Part shown: one piece after another, positions 48,586 through 59,347 of the stretch | How the letters are laid out: each line of letters begins with the position of its first letter | Position numbering within the stretch: position 1 is the stretch's first letter | Origin: Coprococcus phoceensis | GTDB taxonomy: Bacteria > Bacillota > Clostridia > Lachnospirales > Lachnospiraceae | Length of the DNA stretch: 64,000 bases | Assembly: GCF_900104635.1 (NCBI RefSeq) | Contig: NZ_FNWC01000007.1 | Span: 2,814,401-2,878,400, forward strand | Direction of reading: 5' to 3' | Translations under genes and position numbers: made by a program | The notes under the pieces: model-generated | What the model was told of the DNA's origin: nothing | What the model saw: only the letters and a program-made list of their open reading frames with translations | Databases searched by the model: none

Positions 48586-49575
48586 CTAGTTCTCCTTTAT
48601 CGTAAGCAACAATAATTCCATTACCAGATCAAAGTTTACATTCGCTTTCAGGCGTGTTTTCGCCTTTTCGATACTGTCCAGAATAATCTCAATTCCCTCA
48701 TAAGAACTTTTGCTTGCCTTCTCCTTGATGTAAGTCAATTGGTCACCAAATACAACTTTTCCTGCTTCTTTTGTTGCCTTATAAAGCAGAACATCCCGGT
48801 ACCAGACAGTAAGCAGATCCAGATAATCTGTCACTTCTAATTTATATTTATTAATCTCTTTTATCGCACTGACAATCTCGTTCAGTTCCATCTCATCAAT
48901 ATATTTTAACAACTGAACTGCTTCTTCTTTAATCTCATTAAAGTGTTCTGACGTTGCCAGCATAATGGCACGCCCCATGTTTCCCTGTGCAAATGCGGCA
49001 CAGATATCTGCCTGATAATCCGGAATATGCAGTTGCTCCATCAAATACTTTTTAATCAAAGTATCCTTAATATTCCTCAATTTCAACATGACACATCTTG
49101 AACGAATTGTCGGCAGCAAACTGTCTGCATTCTCTGTCAGCAGAAAAATAATGGCATATTCCGGTGGCTCTTCAATCGTTTTTAGCAGTGCATTCTGCGC
49201 CTGCACAGTCAACAGATCCGCTTCCGGAATAATGTATATCTTATAGCGGTTGCTGTATGGCTTGATCATAATGTCACCATTGAGCTGCTCTCGTATATCA
49301 TCTACACTGATTGACCCCGGCTTTTCATGCTGTATCGTAATGATATCCGGCTGATTCCCGCTATCTGCCTGCCTGCAGGAACGACACTCACCACAAGGTT
49401 CTGACTGGCTGTTCTCACATTGCAGAGTCATTGCAAATAATTTTGCAAGCATCTTTTTTCCAGAGCCTTTTGCGCCATTTAAGATATATGCATGAGATAC
49501 TTTATCCTGCTCTACGGCATTTTGTATATATTGAATTATGTCTTTGTGTCCTACAACATCTTTAAATCCGCTCAT
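48586..49575 (-). CDS. holB: DNA polymerase III subunit delta'
   Basis: A 329-residue clamp-loader subunit. N-terminal HAYILNGAKGSGKKMLAKLF includes the P-loop, followed by a four-Cys zinc module (CENSQSEPCGECRSC). IIPEADLLTVQAQNALLKTI and EEPPEYAIIFLLTEN are the clamp-loader sensor and SRC region (TIRSRC). Delta' is part of the DnaX complex that loads the beta clamp at the replisome. 85 nt separate it from gmk. Confidence 0.94.
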   Translation of the reverse strand: MSGFKDVVGHKDIIQYIQNAVEQDKVSHAYILNGAKGSGKKMLAKLFAMTLQCENSQSEPCGECRSCRQADSGNQPDIITIQHEKPGSISVDDIREQLNGDIMIKPYSNRYKIYIIPEADLLTVQAQNALLKTIEEPPEYAIIFLLTENADSLLPTIRSRCVMLKLRNIKDTLIKKYLMEQLHIPDYQADICAAFAQGNMGRAIMLATSEHFNEIKEEAVQLLKYIDEMELNEIVSAIKEINKYKLEVTDYLDLLTVWYRDVLLYKATKEAGKVVFGDQLTYIKEKASKSSYEGIEIILDSIEKAKTRLKANVNFDLVMELLLLTIKEN

Positions 49576-49660
49576 ATTATTACCTTTCTATTACGCACTT
49601 TCTTATACAGTTTCACTCGACGTGCAACCTTGCCATCGCTTTGCTTACGTGAACATTATA

Positions 49661-50242
49661 TCATAATTCTTGGTGAATACATAGCATAATTTCTTGGATG
49701 CAGTTTTCCATATTGTCATTAAAATAATGGTGAGTTATCCCCATTCTTTGTAAGTTTTCCTCAGAGAAATCCTCTGCATCTGCAAGGAATCTCCTGCACA
49801 GTTCTTCGTATTTTGGCTCTTTCTGTTTTCTTTCTCGTTCTACCGCCCTTAACAATCGCACTCCATCGTCAACATCAATGTATATAGGTACCAATGAGTC
49901 CGTCCCCATATATGCGAGCATCTTTGCATATGACTCTAAAGTCCCGATTGCAATGTAATTCTCATCTCCGTCAAACTGTCCGTCATCCACCGTAAAATAT
50001 TTCCACACTCCGTGTACCGTATTGTATGCGCGAAGCTCGATTACTTTTCCTTGTGCTTCGAGCTCAGCCAATCTTTTTTCATCGACAAAATAATATTCCA
50101 CACCCTCCTGCTCACCTTCCCGAATCGGACGTGTTGTATAGATTACAATTGTCTTAAGATTTGGCATCCTCTCTTTGATCTGTTTAAAAATTGTATCTTT
50201 CCCGGAGGCACTTTTCCCCATAAAATAAAAAATCTTACTCAT
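49661..50242 (-). CDS. Guanylate kinase-like protein
   Basis: A 193-residue P-loop kinase. Walker A GKSASGKDT (the usual SGxGKS is changed to SASGKDT), the GMP-binding TTRPIREGEQEGVEYYFV, and a late segment DAEDFSEENLQRMGITHHYF match guanylate kinases. The position just before holB is where tmk (thymidylate kinase) lies in Bacillus, so it may have replaced it in the cluster. The ATG overlaps the decarboxylase stop by 8 nt. It could phosphorylate GMP or a related nucleotide. Confidence 0.83.
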   Translation of the reverse strand: MSKIFYFMGKSASGKDTIFKQIKERMPNLKTIVIYTTRPIREGEQEGVEYYFVDEKRLAELEAQGKVIELRAYNTVHGVWKYFTVDDGQFDGDENYIAIGTLESYAKMLAYMGTDSLVPIYIDVDDGVRLLRAVERERKQKEPKYEELCRRFLADAEDFSEENLQRMGITHHYFNDNMENCIQEIMLCIHQEL

Positions 50243-51629
50243 TTATCCACACCTTTATCTGTTTATCCACTTCCAGACCTTCAATCGAAAATCCTAACTG
50301 CTCATACATTTCCAAATATGCAATCACATCCTCCGTAATCTGCTCTCCCGGCACAATAATCGGGATTCCGGGTGGATACAAATACGCATATTCCATCGAA
50401 ATTTTTCCGATACTCTCTTTCCATCCACAAAGTTTTCCGCACTTTTTATGCAGTACGTCAGAACTTTTTGCACAAAGTCTCGTTCTCGGAAGTTCTCTCC
50501 ACACTCGTTGTTTGTTCATGGCAGACAAGGAGCAATCAATTTCTAACAATGCCTGTGTAAATCTTTCCAATCCTTCTTTCGTGTCTCCTACTGCCGTCAT
50601 TCCAAGCACATAGTCTCCCGAGGTCATCTCCATCTGCAAATGATACTTCCTACGCAATATTTTTTCAAGGTCTCTGCTTGAAATATTTGTATTTCTCACT
50701 GAAATCACAAATTTAGAGCAGTCATAATGTGAAGTCTCGACAAGCCTCAAACAAGAAAGTTTTCCCAACTCTTCCCGCATTTTTTGCAAGTTATCCACAT
50801 AAGCCGAAAAGATATCCTCACCTTTTTTTTCAATCAATTCCATACATTCATCTATGCTTGCCATCAATACATACGACGGACTGCTGGATTGTAACATGTG
50901 TAGATACATCCTCACTTTTTCTCTATTTACAAACGTTCCATTGATATGAAGCAATGCGGTCTGTGTGAGCGATGGAAGTGTCTTGTGCACACTATGTATG
51001 ACAATGTCTGCACCATTTTCATTCGCATTTTTCGGAAAATACGGATCAAATCCAAAATGTGCTCCATGTGCCTCATCCACAATCAACGGAATCTCATGTG
51101 CATGTGCCACTTCTGCAATCTTTTTCACATCAGATACCACACCGTCATATGTCGGTGATACAATCATAACTGCCTTGATATTTGGATTTTTTTCCAATAA
51201 CAACGCAATCTCATCTGCTTTTACTTCCCCGTTTAATCCTGTTTTCTCATCGTATTCCGGATAGACATACACCGGTTCCAGCTCATTTAAATAAATGGCA
51301 TGATACACAGATTTGTGGCAATTACGGGCTACAAGAATCTGGTCTCCTTTGTCAGTCACTCCCATAATCGCACTCAGAATTCCAACCGTACTTCCATTTA
51401 CAAGAAAATGTGTCTCATCTGCACCATATAATCTCGCTGCACGTTCCTGCGCCTCCCGAATGATCCCGTCTGCGTGGTGGAGATCATCAAACCCATCTAT
51501 TTCGGTAATATCAATTTTATAAGGCAGATCATTCTCCATCATTTTTTCATTTCTTTTGTGCCCCGGCATATGCATTCCATAGAAATCACTCTCACTATAT
51601 TCGTTCAGATAATTGTAAATTGTCTTCAT
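50235..51629 (-). CDS. Orn/Lys/Arg decarboxylase family PLP enzyme
   Basis: A 464-residue fold-type I PLP protein of the Orn/Lys/Arg decarboxylase family. FLVNGSTVGILSAIMGV, SPTYDGVVSDVKKIAEVAH, VDEAHGAHFGFDP and the PLP-lysine segment IHSVHKTLPSLTQTALLH are family motifs. Bacillus YaaO in the same cluster is the closest contextual match. It is short compared with the larger inducible decarboxylases (about 700 residues). It probably makes cadaverine, putrescine or agmatine; the substrate is not determined. The ATG at 51629 has GGGAG upstream; the leader carries a hairpin. Confidence 0.87.
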   Translation of the reverse strand: MKTIYNYLNEYSESDFYGMHMPGHKRNEKMMENDLPYKIDITEIDGFDDLHHADGIIREAQERAARLYGADETHFLVNGSTVGILSAIMGVTDKGDQILVARNCHKSVYHAIYLNELEPVYVYPEYDEKTGLNGEVKADEIALLLEKNPNIKAVMIVSPTYDGVVSDVKKIAEVAHAHEIPLIVDEAHGAHFGFDPYFPKNANENGADIVIHSVHKTLPSLTQTALLHINGTFVNREKVRMYLHMLQSSSPSYVLMASIDECMELIEKKGEDIFSAYVDNLQKMREELGKLSCLRLVETSHYDCSKFVISVRNTNISSRDLEKILRRKYHLQMEMTSGDYVLGMTAVGDTKEGLERFTQALLEIDCSLSAMNKQRVWRELPRTRLCAKSSDVLHKKCGKLCGWKESIGKISMEYAYLYPPGIPIIVPGEQITEDVIAYLEMYEQLGFSIEGLEVDKQIKVWINE

Positions 51630-51645
51630 GTTCAGCTCCCTACTA

Positions 51646-51677
51646 AAATGAGCCACATCACAGGATGCAGCTCATTT
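51646..51677. other. Leader hairpin before the decarboxylase
   Basis: AAATGAGC, 16-nt loop, GCTCATTT, immediately upstream of the GGGAG ribosome site. It may be a weak terminator of the phosphoesterase gene or a translational control element. The rest of the 156-bp gap shows nothing. Confidence 0.5.
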
Positions 51678-51785
51678 CTTTATTTATGCTTTTCATATTT
51701 ATCATAATATTTTCAATCGTTTGATTCTTGAAATACTATAACACAAATTCAAACAAAATGAAATACAGATATTTTATAATTGCTA

Positions 51786-54700
51786 CTATTTTCTTCTTTT
51801 TATTCCGGTTACAAACACGCCTCCAATTACTAAAGAGAAAACTGTGAAAAGCAATGGCGTCTTAATATTCGATTTATCACTGGTTTTAACACTACTTTGA
51901 CTCTTTATATCAGCATTTGGTGTTGTTGAAACATGGTTGTTGCTTCCCTCCGATTTATTTGTGTCTTGTGAATTTAAATCTGCAGCACTTTTTGTTTCTA
52001 CTATAATCTCCCTTGTAACCTGTGCTTTATTTCCTGCTGCATCAGTTACTTCATAGACAAGCTCATATGTGCCCGCTACGCTGGTATTCACTTTTCCTGT
52101 TACGATAATCTTATGAGTGATATCACCATCTACATTATCTTTCGCAGTAACACCTCCCATTTCATCGAAAGTATCGCCTTCTTTTAAAACTGTTTTTTCC
52201 GGAACCGTTAGCACTGGCTTTTCTGTATCTGTTTGCACATTTACATAATAAACATTCGTTCTGGACAAACCTCCGTTTTCATCTGTAACTTCAGCATACC
52301 AGCCATTGATACCCTCTTGTGCATCTTTCCACTCATAGGATGCTGTTGTTCCACTTTCAACATGGTTTACACTTCCTATAACATCTTCCTTATACACATT
52401 TACTTTAAAATCATCTGTCTCCAATGTTTTCACTTTTGGAACAATTCCAAGTTCAGAAAATGGCACTTCAAAGCTTTCTGCATCATTTAAATTAGCATTT
52501 TCTACAGAAAACTCATTTCCGGGATTTGGTGTTTCTGATGGTTTTGCATCGTAATCTCCATAATTGCTAAAATCTGATCCACCGTAAGAAGGGGTAAATG
52601 TTCTTACAATCATACGCTGTCCCTCTACATCAAAATGCATCAGTCTTATATATCCGGCTCCTCCTTCCATAAGTCCCTGATAATCAAACAGCATATTGTA
52701 CACTTTTCTTGTACTTCCATCTGCATTTGTAAATGTATCAATTCTTGTCTTCGCATTATGATAATGTCCGGAAAGAACCATGCAGACATTTTCATTTTTC
52801 GAGACAACTTCATCGTAGATTCGCTGTGGTTCCTCGCCAAGTCCACCGCTTGCTAGCAAATATTCATGGAAATTCAATATCGCTTTCCTTTCCGGATATT
52901 GTGCCAACACATCGTTCATCCACTGTATTTCTTCATCTCCGATACCCCAGCCCATGTAAAGCATAATAAAGTCAATTCCGTCTACAGAAATCAAATCATA
53001 ATGACCACGGTTATTTTTGTAACTTCCACCGTACCATGGATTTGATAAATAACGATTTTCTCCAAAGTACTGTGTATAGTTTGAATAATCTCCATTTAAG
53101 TGTCCCACATCGTGATTTCCCGCAAGAACTCCATACGGGAATTTAGCCACATCTAATTTTTTATAAGCCGCGTCTGCCTGTTCCCATTCTTGTATATTCG
53201 GCTCATCATCAATGATGTCTCCATCATGGAACAAATACTGAATGTTCATTCTCTGTCTGTTGCCAAGCAGCCAATTATGAATATTCATCTGATGCTGATA
53301 TTGTCCGTCATTAGACTGATCAGTATTTCCATCATAATCTTCATTATAATACTGTGTATCACTCTCTACCGCAAAGGTAAAATCATAGTCTTCGCGTGGA
53401 GTATCGTTTTGATTATGTGTTTCCACATTATCCGGAGTTTCGTTCATTGCATAAGAAGCTATCTCTGGAATATCACCATTTTGTGGTGGTGTGTATCCTT
53501 CTCCATTTTGCACAATCACTCTGACTTTTCCGTCTACAATATGATTCTTCAAGACAACTTCTCCTGCCAGTGTCATCTTATCACCTTCTGTTGTCTGCTT
53601 TGCATCTACCTTCTCCCATTCTTCTGATTCTGTGTTATACACATACATAAATGTCTTGGTATTATTTGATTCTCCTGACCATTGAGCTGTAATGACTGTG
53701 TTTTCATTTGCCTCTTCATCAAGCTGTATTTGGAAACTGTCGTAAGGAAATCCATTTCCTGTATTTTCCTCAAATGCCTTTTCAATGCTTCCACTCTCTG
53801 CACTTACACCACTGTCCTGTACAATATTGGTATCTCCCAGCTCATATTTTTCACCTTTCTTGAAGGTAACAGTCATTTCATCCCCTGCTTCGTCTTTTGG
53901 TGTCACAGAAAGAACCGGTGCCCTATTTACAGTCATTCCATTTTCCGGTGATACATTTTCCTCAAGACTTGCAGATTCTTCCGGTGTAGTAAAATGAATT
54001 TCCTTTTGTGCACTGTTTCCCACCTGATCTCTTGCTGTAATTTGAATCGTATGTTCACCTGCCACCATTTCCAATGCACGGAAATCATACGGAACAGAAA
54101 TTGTTTTACCGTCAAGTGTTACTACTGTTGAAACGCTCTCGCTAATTGCATCCTTACTTGTAACCTCTATTGTTCCATTGTGATATTGCTTTCCCTCCTC
54201 AATATTGCTTGTAATCTCCGGTGCGGTATTGTCTACTGTTACCGATACCTGCTCATCTCCATTGGATACGGTATGCTCTCCATCCGTGGTTTCTGTTGTA
54301 TCCCAAAGATAGCGCATAGCTTCAAAGTCACTATCCTCTAGTTGGAAATTTGCATATAGAATTTCATATTTTGAAGCACCGTCTCCCATTGAGATATTGG
54401 ATTCCTGTGACGGAATATTAACATTTACTTTTGGAACTTGATCCAAATTGTCATGCTCCACTTCACCTAAACCTTTCTTGGCTTCATAAGAGACTGGTGT
54501 CAGTGTTTTTCCATTCGGCAAAATCATACGAATATTGCGAAGCGTAAAGTCATCGTTATTTTCAATATTATGCTCTAATACGTTTGCTTTATTTCCCGCA
54601 TGGAATTCCACAGTAATTGTTTTCTTCTCTGCGTCAAACTTGTCCGCATTTATATCGTATACATAAGTTGCAACATTACTATACGTTCCCTCATTGAATA

Positions 54701-55901
54701 CTCCTACCACATCTCCGTCTACTGCCACTGCGTTTTTGAAGAATACATCCGTGTCTGTAGCTTCAAAAGCAATTTTTCCGCTGCCGCTAATAGATTTCTG
54801 AGCCTTACTTGAATAGTCAGTTCCATCTATAAGCAGCTGCGAACCATTTGCTATAATCTGCTGTTTGTCTGTAATGACATCACCGTTCTTCAGGTTTAAC
54901 CCTTGAGACATTTCACTGTCTGTATTATTAACGGTCTTTTCTTCCGTTGTAATGACAGAATATCCATCGCTCACTTCAAAATAATACGAAAAACTCTTTT
55001 TATTTAAAAGATCAACATTACTCAATATCCTTTCAAAGCGATTTTCCCCCGCACTTCTTCGTGTCAAATTATAACTCTTATAATCTGACTGATTACTGTC
55101 TTTCATATATAATGTGACTGTTTTAACTGTAGACTCTTCAGAAATAGCTTCCACTGAAAATGCCAAAGAATCTGTTTCATTATTAAATGTCGTTTCTGTA
55201 TAATCTGTTACTGCCGGTTGTTTCACCGGTGCTGTTATCGATGCCTGGTACATCGCTTTTTCTTTATCTGTAATTGTGCCAGGAGTAGGTGTTTCCTCGT
55301 CAGAAGTCATTGCTGTTGTAAAGACATCATTTACATACTGATTCTGGAAAGTAATAGATTTATCTGCTGTTGTATTATCTGCATTATTATCATTATACAC
55401 CACATTATCTACCATATCGCCTACATTAGTCGTAAGGCACAAGCCTCTTTTTCCACTATTTGCCATTCCTCCAACAGAGATGTCAATCAATTGATCCTCT
55501 GTTAAACTGACACCAAATTTACTATTAAAATCCGAAAGTGTCAGACCATCGTTGGAACCATTTTTAATCCAAAATATAAGAGTTTCACCTGGTTCGAGAA
55601 TTTTATCTTCTGCAGTTTCCCACCATACAGTCTGCACTCCCGTATCCGGATATGTATATGACAAACGATAGTCTTTCAAATTAATACTTTTGTTTGCATT
55701 GTTACAGATTTCCACAAATTCATATGCATCGGCTCCCTCTACATTAGAACTGTCAGGAAGAATTTCTGTAATTGTCAATGTCGGAGCTTTCACACTTGAT
55801 GGTGCTAACTGTTTTGCTGCTTTAGTTTCTATACTTCCCCCTTGAACTGCCAGCAGTCCGATAATTCCCAAAACTGCCAGTTGTCTGCTTCTTTTCTTCA
55901 T
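51786..55901 (-). CDS. Large secreted metallophosphoesterase with lamin-tail and Ig-like domains
   Basis: A 1371-residue exported protein. Signal peptide 1-28 (ending ETKAA); lamin-tail domain about 38-180 (LTITEILPDSSN, AYEFVEICNNANKSINLKDY); beta-rich linkers with GQSGESN-like strands to about 830; a calcineurin-type phosphoesterase domain about 850-1110 with VESDTQYY, HDGDIIDDE, AGNHDVGH, LNFHEYLL and LSGHYHNAK; and a DUF5011-type Ig-like domain about 1235-1310 (AKDNVDGDIT). The C-terminus is KTSDKSN, a hydrophobic helix and GIKRRK, resembling a sortase cell-wall anchor with a noncanonical motif. It probably hydrolyses an extracellular phosphoester. Monocistronic. Confidence 0.85.
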   Translation of the reverse strand: MKKRSRQLAVLGIIGLLAVQGGSIETKAAKQLAPSSVKAPTLTITEILPDSSNVEGADAYEFVEICNNANKSINLKDYRLSYTYPDTGVQTVWWETAEDKILEPGETLIFWIKNGSNDGLTLSDFNSKFGVSLTEDQLIDISVGGMANSGKRGLCLTTNVGDMVDNVVYNDNNADNTTADKSITFQNQYVNDVFTTAMTSDEETPTPGTITDKEKAMYQASITAPVKQPAVTDYTETTFNNETDSLAFSVEAISEESTVKTVTLYMKDSNQSDYKSYNLTRRSAGENRFERILSNVDLLNKKSFSYYFEVSDGYSVITTEEKTVNNTDSEMSQGLNLKNGDVITDKQQIIANGSQLLIDGTDYSSKAQKSISGSGKIAFEATDTDVFFKNAVAVDGDVVGVFNEGTYSNVATYVYDINADKFDAEKKTITVEFHAGNKANVLEHNIENNDDFTLRNIRMILPNGKTLTPVSYEAKKGLGEVEHDNLDQVPKVNVNIPSQESNISMGDGASKYEILYANFQLEDSDFEAMRYLWDTTETTDGEHTVSNGDEQVSVTVDNTAPEITSNIEEGKQYHNGTIEVTSKDAISESVSTVVTLDGKTISVPYDFRALEMVAGEHTIQITARDQVGNSAQKEIHFTTPEESASLEENVSPENGMTVNRAPVLSVTPKDEAGDEMTVTFKKGEKYELGDTNIVQDSGVSAESGSIEKAFEENTGNGFPYDSFQIQLDEEANENTVITAQWSGESNNTKTFMYVYNTESEEWEKVDAKQTTEGDKMTLAGEVVLKNHIVDGKVRVIVQNGEGYTPPQNGDIPEIASYAMNETPDNVETHNQNDTPREDYDFTFAVESDTQYYNEDYDGNTDQSNDGQYQHQMNIHNWLLGNRQRMNIQYLFHDGDIIDDEPNIQEWEQADAAYKKLDVAKFPYGVLAGNHDVGHLNGDYSNYTQYFGENRYLSNPWYGGSYKNNRGHYDLISVDGIDFIMLYMGWGIGDEEIQWMNDVLAQYPERKAILNFHEYLLASGGLGEEPQRIYDEVVSKNENVCMVLSGHYHNAKTRIDTFTNADGSTRKVYNMLFDYQGLMEGGAGYIRLMHFDVEGQRMIVRTFTPSYGGSDFSNYGDYDAKPSETPNPGNEFSVENANLNDAESFEVPFSELGIVPKVKTLETDDFKVNVYKEDVIGSVNHVESGTTASYEWKDAQEGINGWYAEVTDENGGLSRTNVYYVNVQTDTEKPVLTVPEKTVLKEGDTFDEMGGVTAKDNVDGDITHKIIVTGKVNTSVAGTYELVYEVTDAAGNKAQVTREIIVETKSAADLNSQDTNKSEGSNNHVSTTPNADIKSQSSVKTSDKSNIKTPLLFTVFSLVIGGVFVTGIKRRK

Positions 55902-56029
55902 TTTTGTCTCCTCATACTTTTTTAACTATATTTTTATCTGATATATAAAAAATACTCCTTAACTCTTTGTTTTTCTATCTTGTTTCTGTAAACACTTTTT
56001 TAAATAATTGTAAAAAAGGAGACTACTAA

Positions 56030-56077
56030 AAAATAAAACCCTGACTTTTACCACAACAAAAATCAGAGTTTTATTTT
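56030..56077. terminator. Terminator after carB
   Basis: AAAATAAAAC with CTGA pairs with TCAG and GTTTTATTTT. It lies between carB and the secreted phosphoesterase and can act on the minus strand. Confidence 0.7.
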
Positions 56078-56085
56078 AACATATT

Positions 56086-59000
56086 TTATTTATCTTTAAT
56101 CTCACTGTGAAGTTCTTGCAATGATTTCACTTCACCGCAGCCCGGTTTCTTCAATGATTGAATACCACTTACAGTTGCTTTCGCTGCTGCCATTGTTGTC
56201 ATATACGGCACTTTTTTCTTAATTGCAGCTTTACGTAAATAACTATCATCTACATTTCTGTCTTTTCCAATCGGAGTATTAACGATTAAATCAATCTTTC
56301 CGTTTGTGATCAGGTCAAGGATATTTGGTCTTCCTTCCTGCAGTTTATTCACAATCTCTACTTCGATTCCGGCATCCTGAATCAATTTTCCTGTATGCTT
56401 AGATGCAAGAATCTTGAATCCTGTATCCGCGAAGTCTCTCGCCAGATCAACTACTTCATCTTTATCTTTGTCATTTACCGTAATCAACACAGTTCCTTCC
56501 AACGGAAGTTTTGTCTGTGTTGCTTCCTGTGCTTTAAAGAATGCTTCTCCGTAAAATCTTGAGAGTCCAAGTACTTCACCTGTTGAACGCATCTCAGGTC
56601 CAAGTACAGGGTCTACTTCCTGGAACATATTAAATGGAAATACAGCTTCTTTTACTCCATAGTAAGGAATATCCTGTTCTTTCAATTCCGGTACCGGAGA
56701 TTTTCTTCCTGTCAATTCACTTGTCACAATATCAATTGCAAGAGGCACCATTCTGACATTACATACTTTTGATACAAGCGGCACAGTTCTAGATGCTCTT
56801 GGGTTCGCCTCAAGAACATATACTTTTCCGTTTTCAATTGCATACTGCATGTTCATAAGACCTTTTACATGCATTTCTTCTGCAATTCTTCTTGTATATT
56901 CTTTAATTGTTTTTACGTTTTCCTCAGAAATATATTTTGACGGAATGATACAAGCAGAGTCCCCTGAATGAACTCCCGCGAGCTCAATGTGTTCCATTAC
57001 AGCCGGCACAAATGCATGTGTTCCGTCGCTGATTGCATCCGCCTCACACTCTGTTGCGTGTCCTAAGAAACGGTCGATCAAAATCGGACGATCCGGTGTC
57101 ACACCAACTGCAGCATTCATGTATCCAACCATGCTTTCTGCATCGTATACAACTTCCATTCCACGTCCACCAAGTACGTATGACGGACGAACCATAACCG
57201 GATAACCAATCTTCTCAGCAATTTCCAATGCTTCCTCTACATTAACAGCCATTCCTGATTCCGGCATCGGAATATCTAATTTTTCCATCATTTCACGGAA
57301 TAAATCTCTATCCTCTGCAAGATCAATTACAGAAGGAGCTGTTCCAAGAATCTTCACACCGTTTTTCTCAAGATCAGCAGCAAGATTCAATGGAGTCTGT
57401 CCACCAAATTGCGCGATTACTCCAACCGGTTTTTCTTTCTTATAAATACTAAGTACATCTTCCAATGTAAGTGGTTCAAAATACAACTTGTCAGATGTAT
57501 CGTAATCTGTAGAAACTGTTTCTGGATTACAGTTTACAATAATTGTTTCAAATCCAAGTTTTCTAAGTGCAAGAGAAGCGTGTACACAGCAGTAATCGAA
57601 CTCAATACCTTGTCCGATTCTGTTTGGTCCACCGCCAAGAATCATAATCTTCGGTTTTTCTTCACTTACCGGATTCTTATCTTCTGCATTGTATGTTGAA
57701 TAGTAGTAAGCATTGTCTTTCGTAGCACTTACATGTACGCCTTCCCAAGCTTCCTCTACACCAATCTCGATTCTCTTTTCTCTGATATCGGCTTCATCTA
57801 CTTCCAAAATCTGGCTCAAATATTTATCTGAAAAACCGTCTTTTTTCGCTGCAGTTAAAGCTTCATCGGAAGGAAGATTTCCTTTATAAGCTAAAAGAGC
57901 TTCTTCTTCTTCCACAAGTTCTTTCATTTGTTCAATGAACCAGTGTTTTACTTTTGTCAATTCATGAATTTCATCCACAGTTGCACCTTTGCGAAGTGCC
58001 TCATACATAATAAAATGACGTTCGCTAGTCGGTGTAATCAACATTTTCAACAATTCTTCTTTTGATTTTGTATCAAAATCTTTTGCATGTCCAAGTCCAT
58101 AGCGACCTGTCTCAAGGCTTCGGATTGCTTTCTGGAATGCTTCCTTATATGTCTTACCAATACTCATAACTTCACCTACGGCGCGCATCTGAGTACCAAG
58201 TTTGTCCTCTACACCTTTGAATTTTTCAAATGCCCAACGAGCAAATTTGATTACAACGTAATCTCCATCCGGAACATACTTATCCAATGTTCCATATTTT
58301 CCACATGGAATATCTTTCAATGTAAGCCCTGTTGCCAGCATTGCTGATACCAAAGCAATCGGGAAACCTGTCGCTTTAGAAGCAAGTGCCGACGAACGCG
58401 ATGTTCTTGGGTTAATTTCGATAATGATATCTCTGTCTGTTTTTGGATCATGCGCCCACTGTACATTACATCCACCGATTACCTTAACAGAATCTACAAC
58501 TTTATGAGATTTTTCCTGCAAACGTTTCTGTACTTCTTCTGAGATTGTAAGCATAGGAGCTGAACAGAATGAGTCACCTGTATGGACACCAAGCGGGTCA
58601 ATATTTTCAATGAAACATACTGTAATCATATTACCTTCAGAGTCACGAACCACCTCAAGCTCTAACTCTTCCCAACCTAAAATAGATTCTTCAACAAGTA
58701 CCTGGCCTACCAGACTCGCCTGAAGACCTCTTGCACATACAGTCTTTAATTCTTCTACATTATATACAAGACCGCCTCCTGCTCCACCCATTGTGTACGC
58801 CGGACGAAGTACTACCGGATAACCTAATTTATCTGCGATTGCAAGCGCCTCATCTACCGAATATGCAACCTCACTTCTTGCCATCTCAATTCCAAGACTG
58901 TCCATAGTCTTTTTAAATTCAATACGGTCTTCACCACGCTCAATCGCATCTACCTGAACACCGATTACTTCTACATTATATTTTTCAAGAACTCCCGCCT

Positions 59001-59310
59001 CAGCTAATTCCGAGCATAAATTAAGACCCGATTGTCCTCCAAGGTTTGGTAGTAATGCATCTGGTCTTTCTTTTGCGATAATCTGCTCAAGTCTTTCAAC
59101 ATTGAGAGGTTCAATATAAGTAACATCAGCTGTCTCCGGATCTGTCATAATAGTAGCCGGATTCGAGTTCACGAGTACGATTTCATAACCTAAATTTCTA
59201 AGAGCTTTACATGCCTGTGTACCCGAATAATCAAATTCACACGCCTGCCCAATAATAATAGGACCTGAACCAATAATAAGTACTTTCTTAATGTCTTCTC
59301 TCTTTGACAT
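56086..59310 (-). CDS. carB: Carbamoyl-phosphate synthase large subunit
   Basis: Forms carbamoyl phosphate from glutamine-derived ammonia, bicarbonate and two ATP for pyrimidines and arginine. The 1074-residue protein has two ATP-grasp halves (first GGAGGGLVYNVEEL, second GGRGMEVVYDAES), an oligomerisation domain and a C-terminal allosteric MGS domain (FADTGFKILASKHTGKLIQD). carA is not adjacent. The start at 59310 follows AGGAGGAG. The upstream promoter (TTGACA/TATAAT) overlaps an inverted repeat that may be an operator. Confidence 0.98.
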   Translation of the reverse strand: MSKREDIKKVLIIGSGPIIIGQACEFDYSGTQACKALRNLGYEIVLVNSNPATIMTDPETADVTYIEPLNVERLEQIIAKERPDALLPNLGGQSGLNLCSELAEAGVLEKYNVEVIGVQVDAIERGEDRIEFKKTMDSLGIEMARSEVAYSVDEALAIADKLGYPVVLRPAYTMGGAGGGLVYNVEELKTVCARGLQASLVGQVLVEESILGWEELELEVVRDSEGNMITVCFIENIDPLGVHTGDSFCSAPMLTISEEVQKRLQEKSHKVVDSVKVIGGCNVQWAHDPKTDRDIIIEINPRTSRSSALASKATGFPIALVSAMLATGLTLKDIPCGKYGTLDKYVPDGDYVVIKFARWAFEKFKGVEDKLGTQMRAVGEVMSIGKTYKEAFQKAIRSLETGRYGLGHAKDFDTKSKEELLKMLITPTSERHFIMYEALRKGATVDEIHELTKVKHWFIEQMKELVEEEEALLAYKGNLPSDEALTAAKKDGFSDKYLSQILEVDEADIREKRIEIGVEEAWEGVHVSATKDNAYYYSTYNAEDKNPVSEEKPKIMILGGGPNRIGQGIEFDYCCVHASLALRKLGFETIIVNCNPETVSTDYDTSDKLYFEPLTLEDVLSIYKKEKPVGVIAQFGGQTPLNLAADLEKNGVKILGTAPSVIDLAEDRDLFREMMEKLDIPMPESGMAVNVEEALEIAEKIGYPVMVRPSYVLGGRGMEVVYDAESMVGYMNAAVGVTPDRPILIDRFLGHATECEADAISDGTHAFVPAVMEHIELAGVHSGDSACIIPSKYISEENVKTIKEYTRRIAEEMHVKGLMNMQYAIENGKVYVLEANPRASRTVPLVSKVCNVRMVPLAIDIVTSELTGRKSPVPELKEQDIPYYGVKEAVFPFNMFQEVDPVLGPEMRSTGEVLGLSRFYGEAFFKAQEATQTKLPLEGTVLITVNDKDKDEVVDLARDFADTGFKILASKHTGKLIQDAGIEVEIVNKLQEGRPNILDLITNGKIDLIVNTPIGKDRNVDDSYLRKAAIKKKVPYMTTMAAAKATVSGIQSLKKPGCGEVKSLQELHSEIKDK

Positions 59311-59347
59311 ATCTATTCTCCTCCTATTCCGTAATCTCATAAATTTT

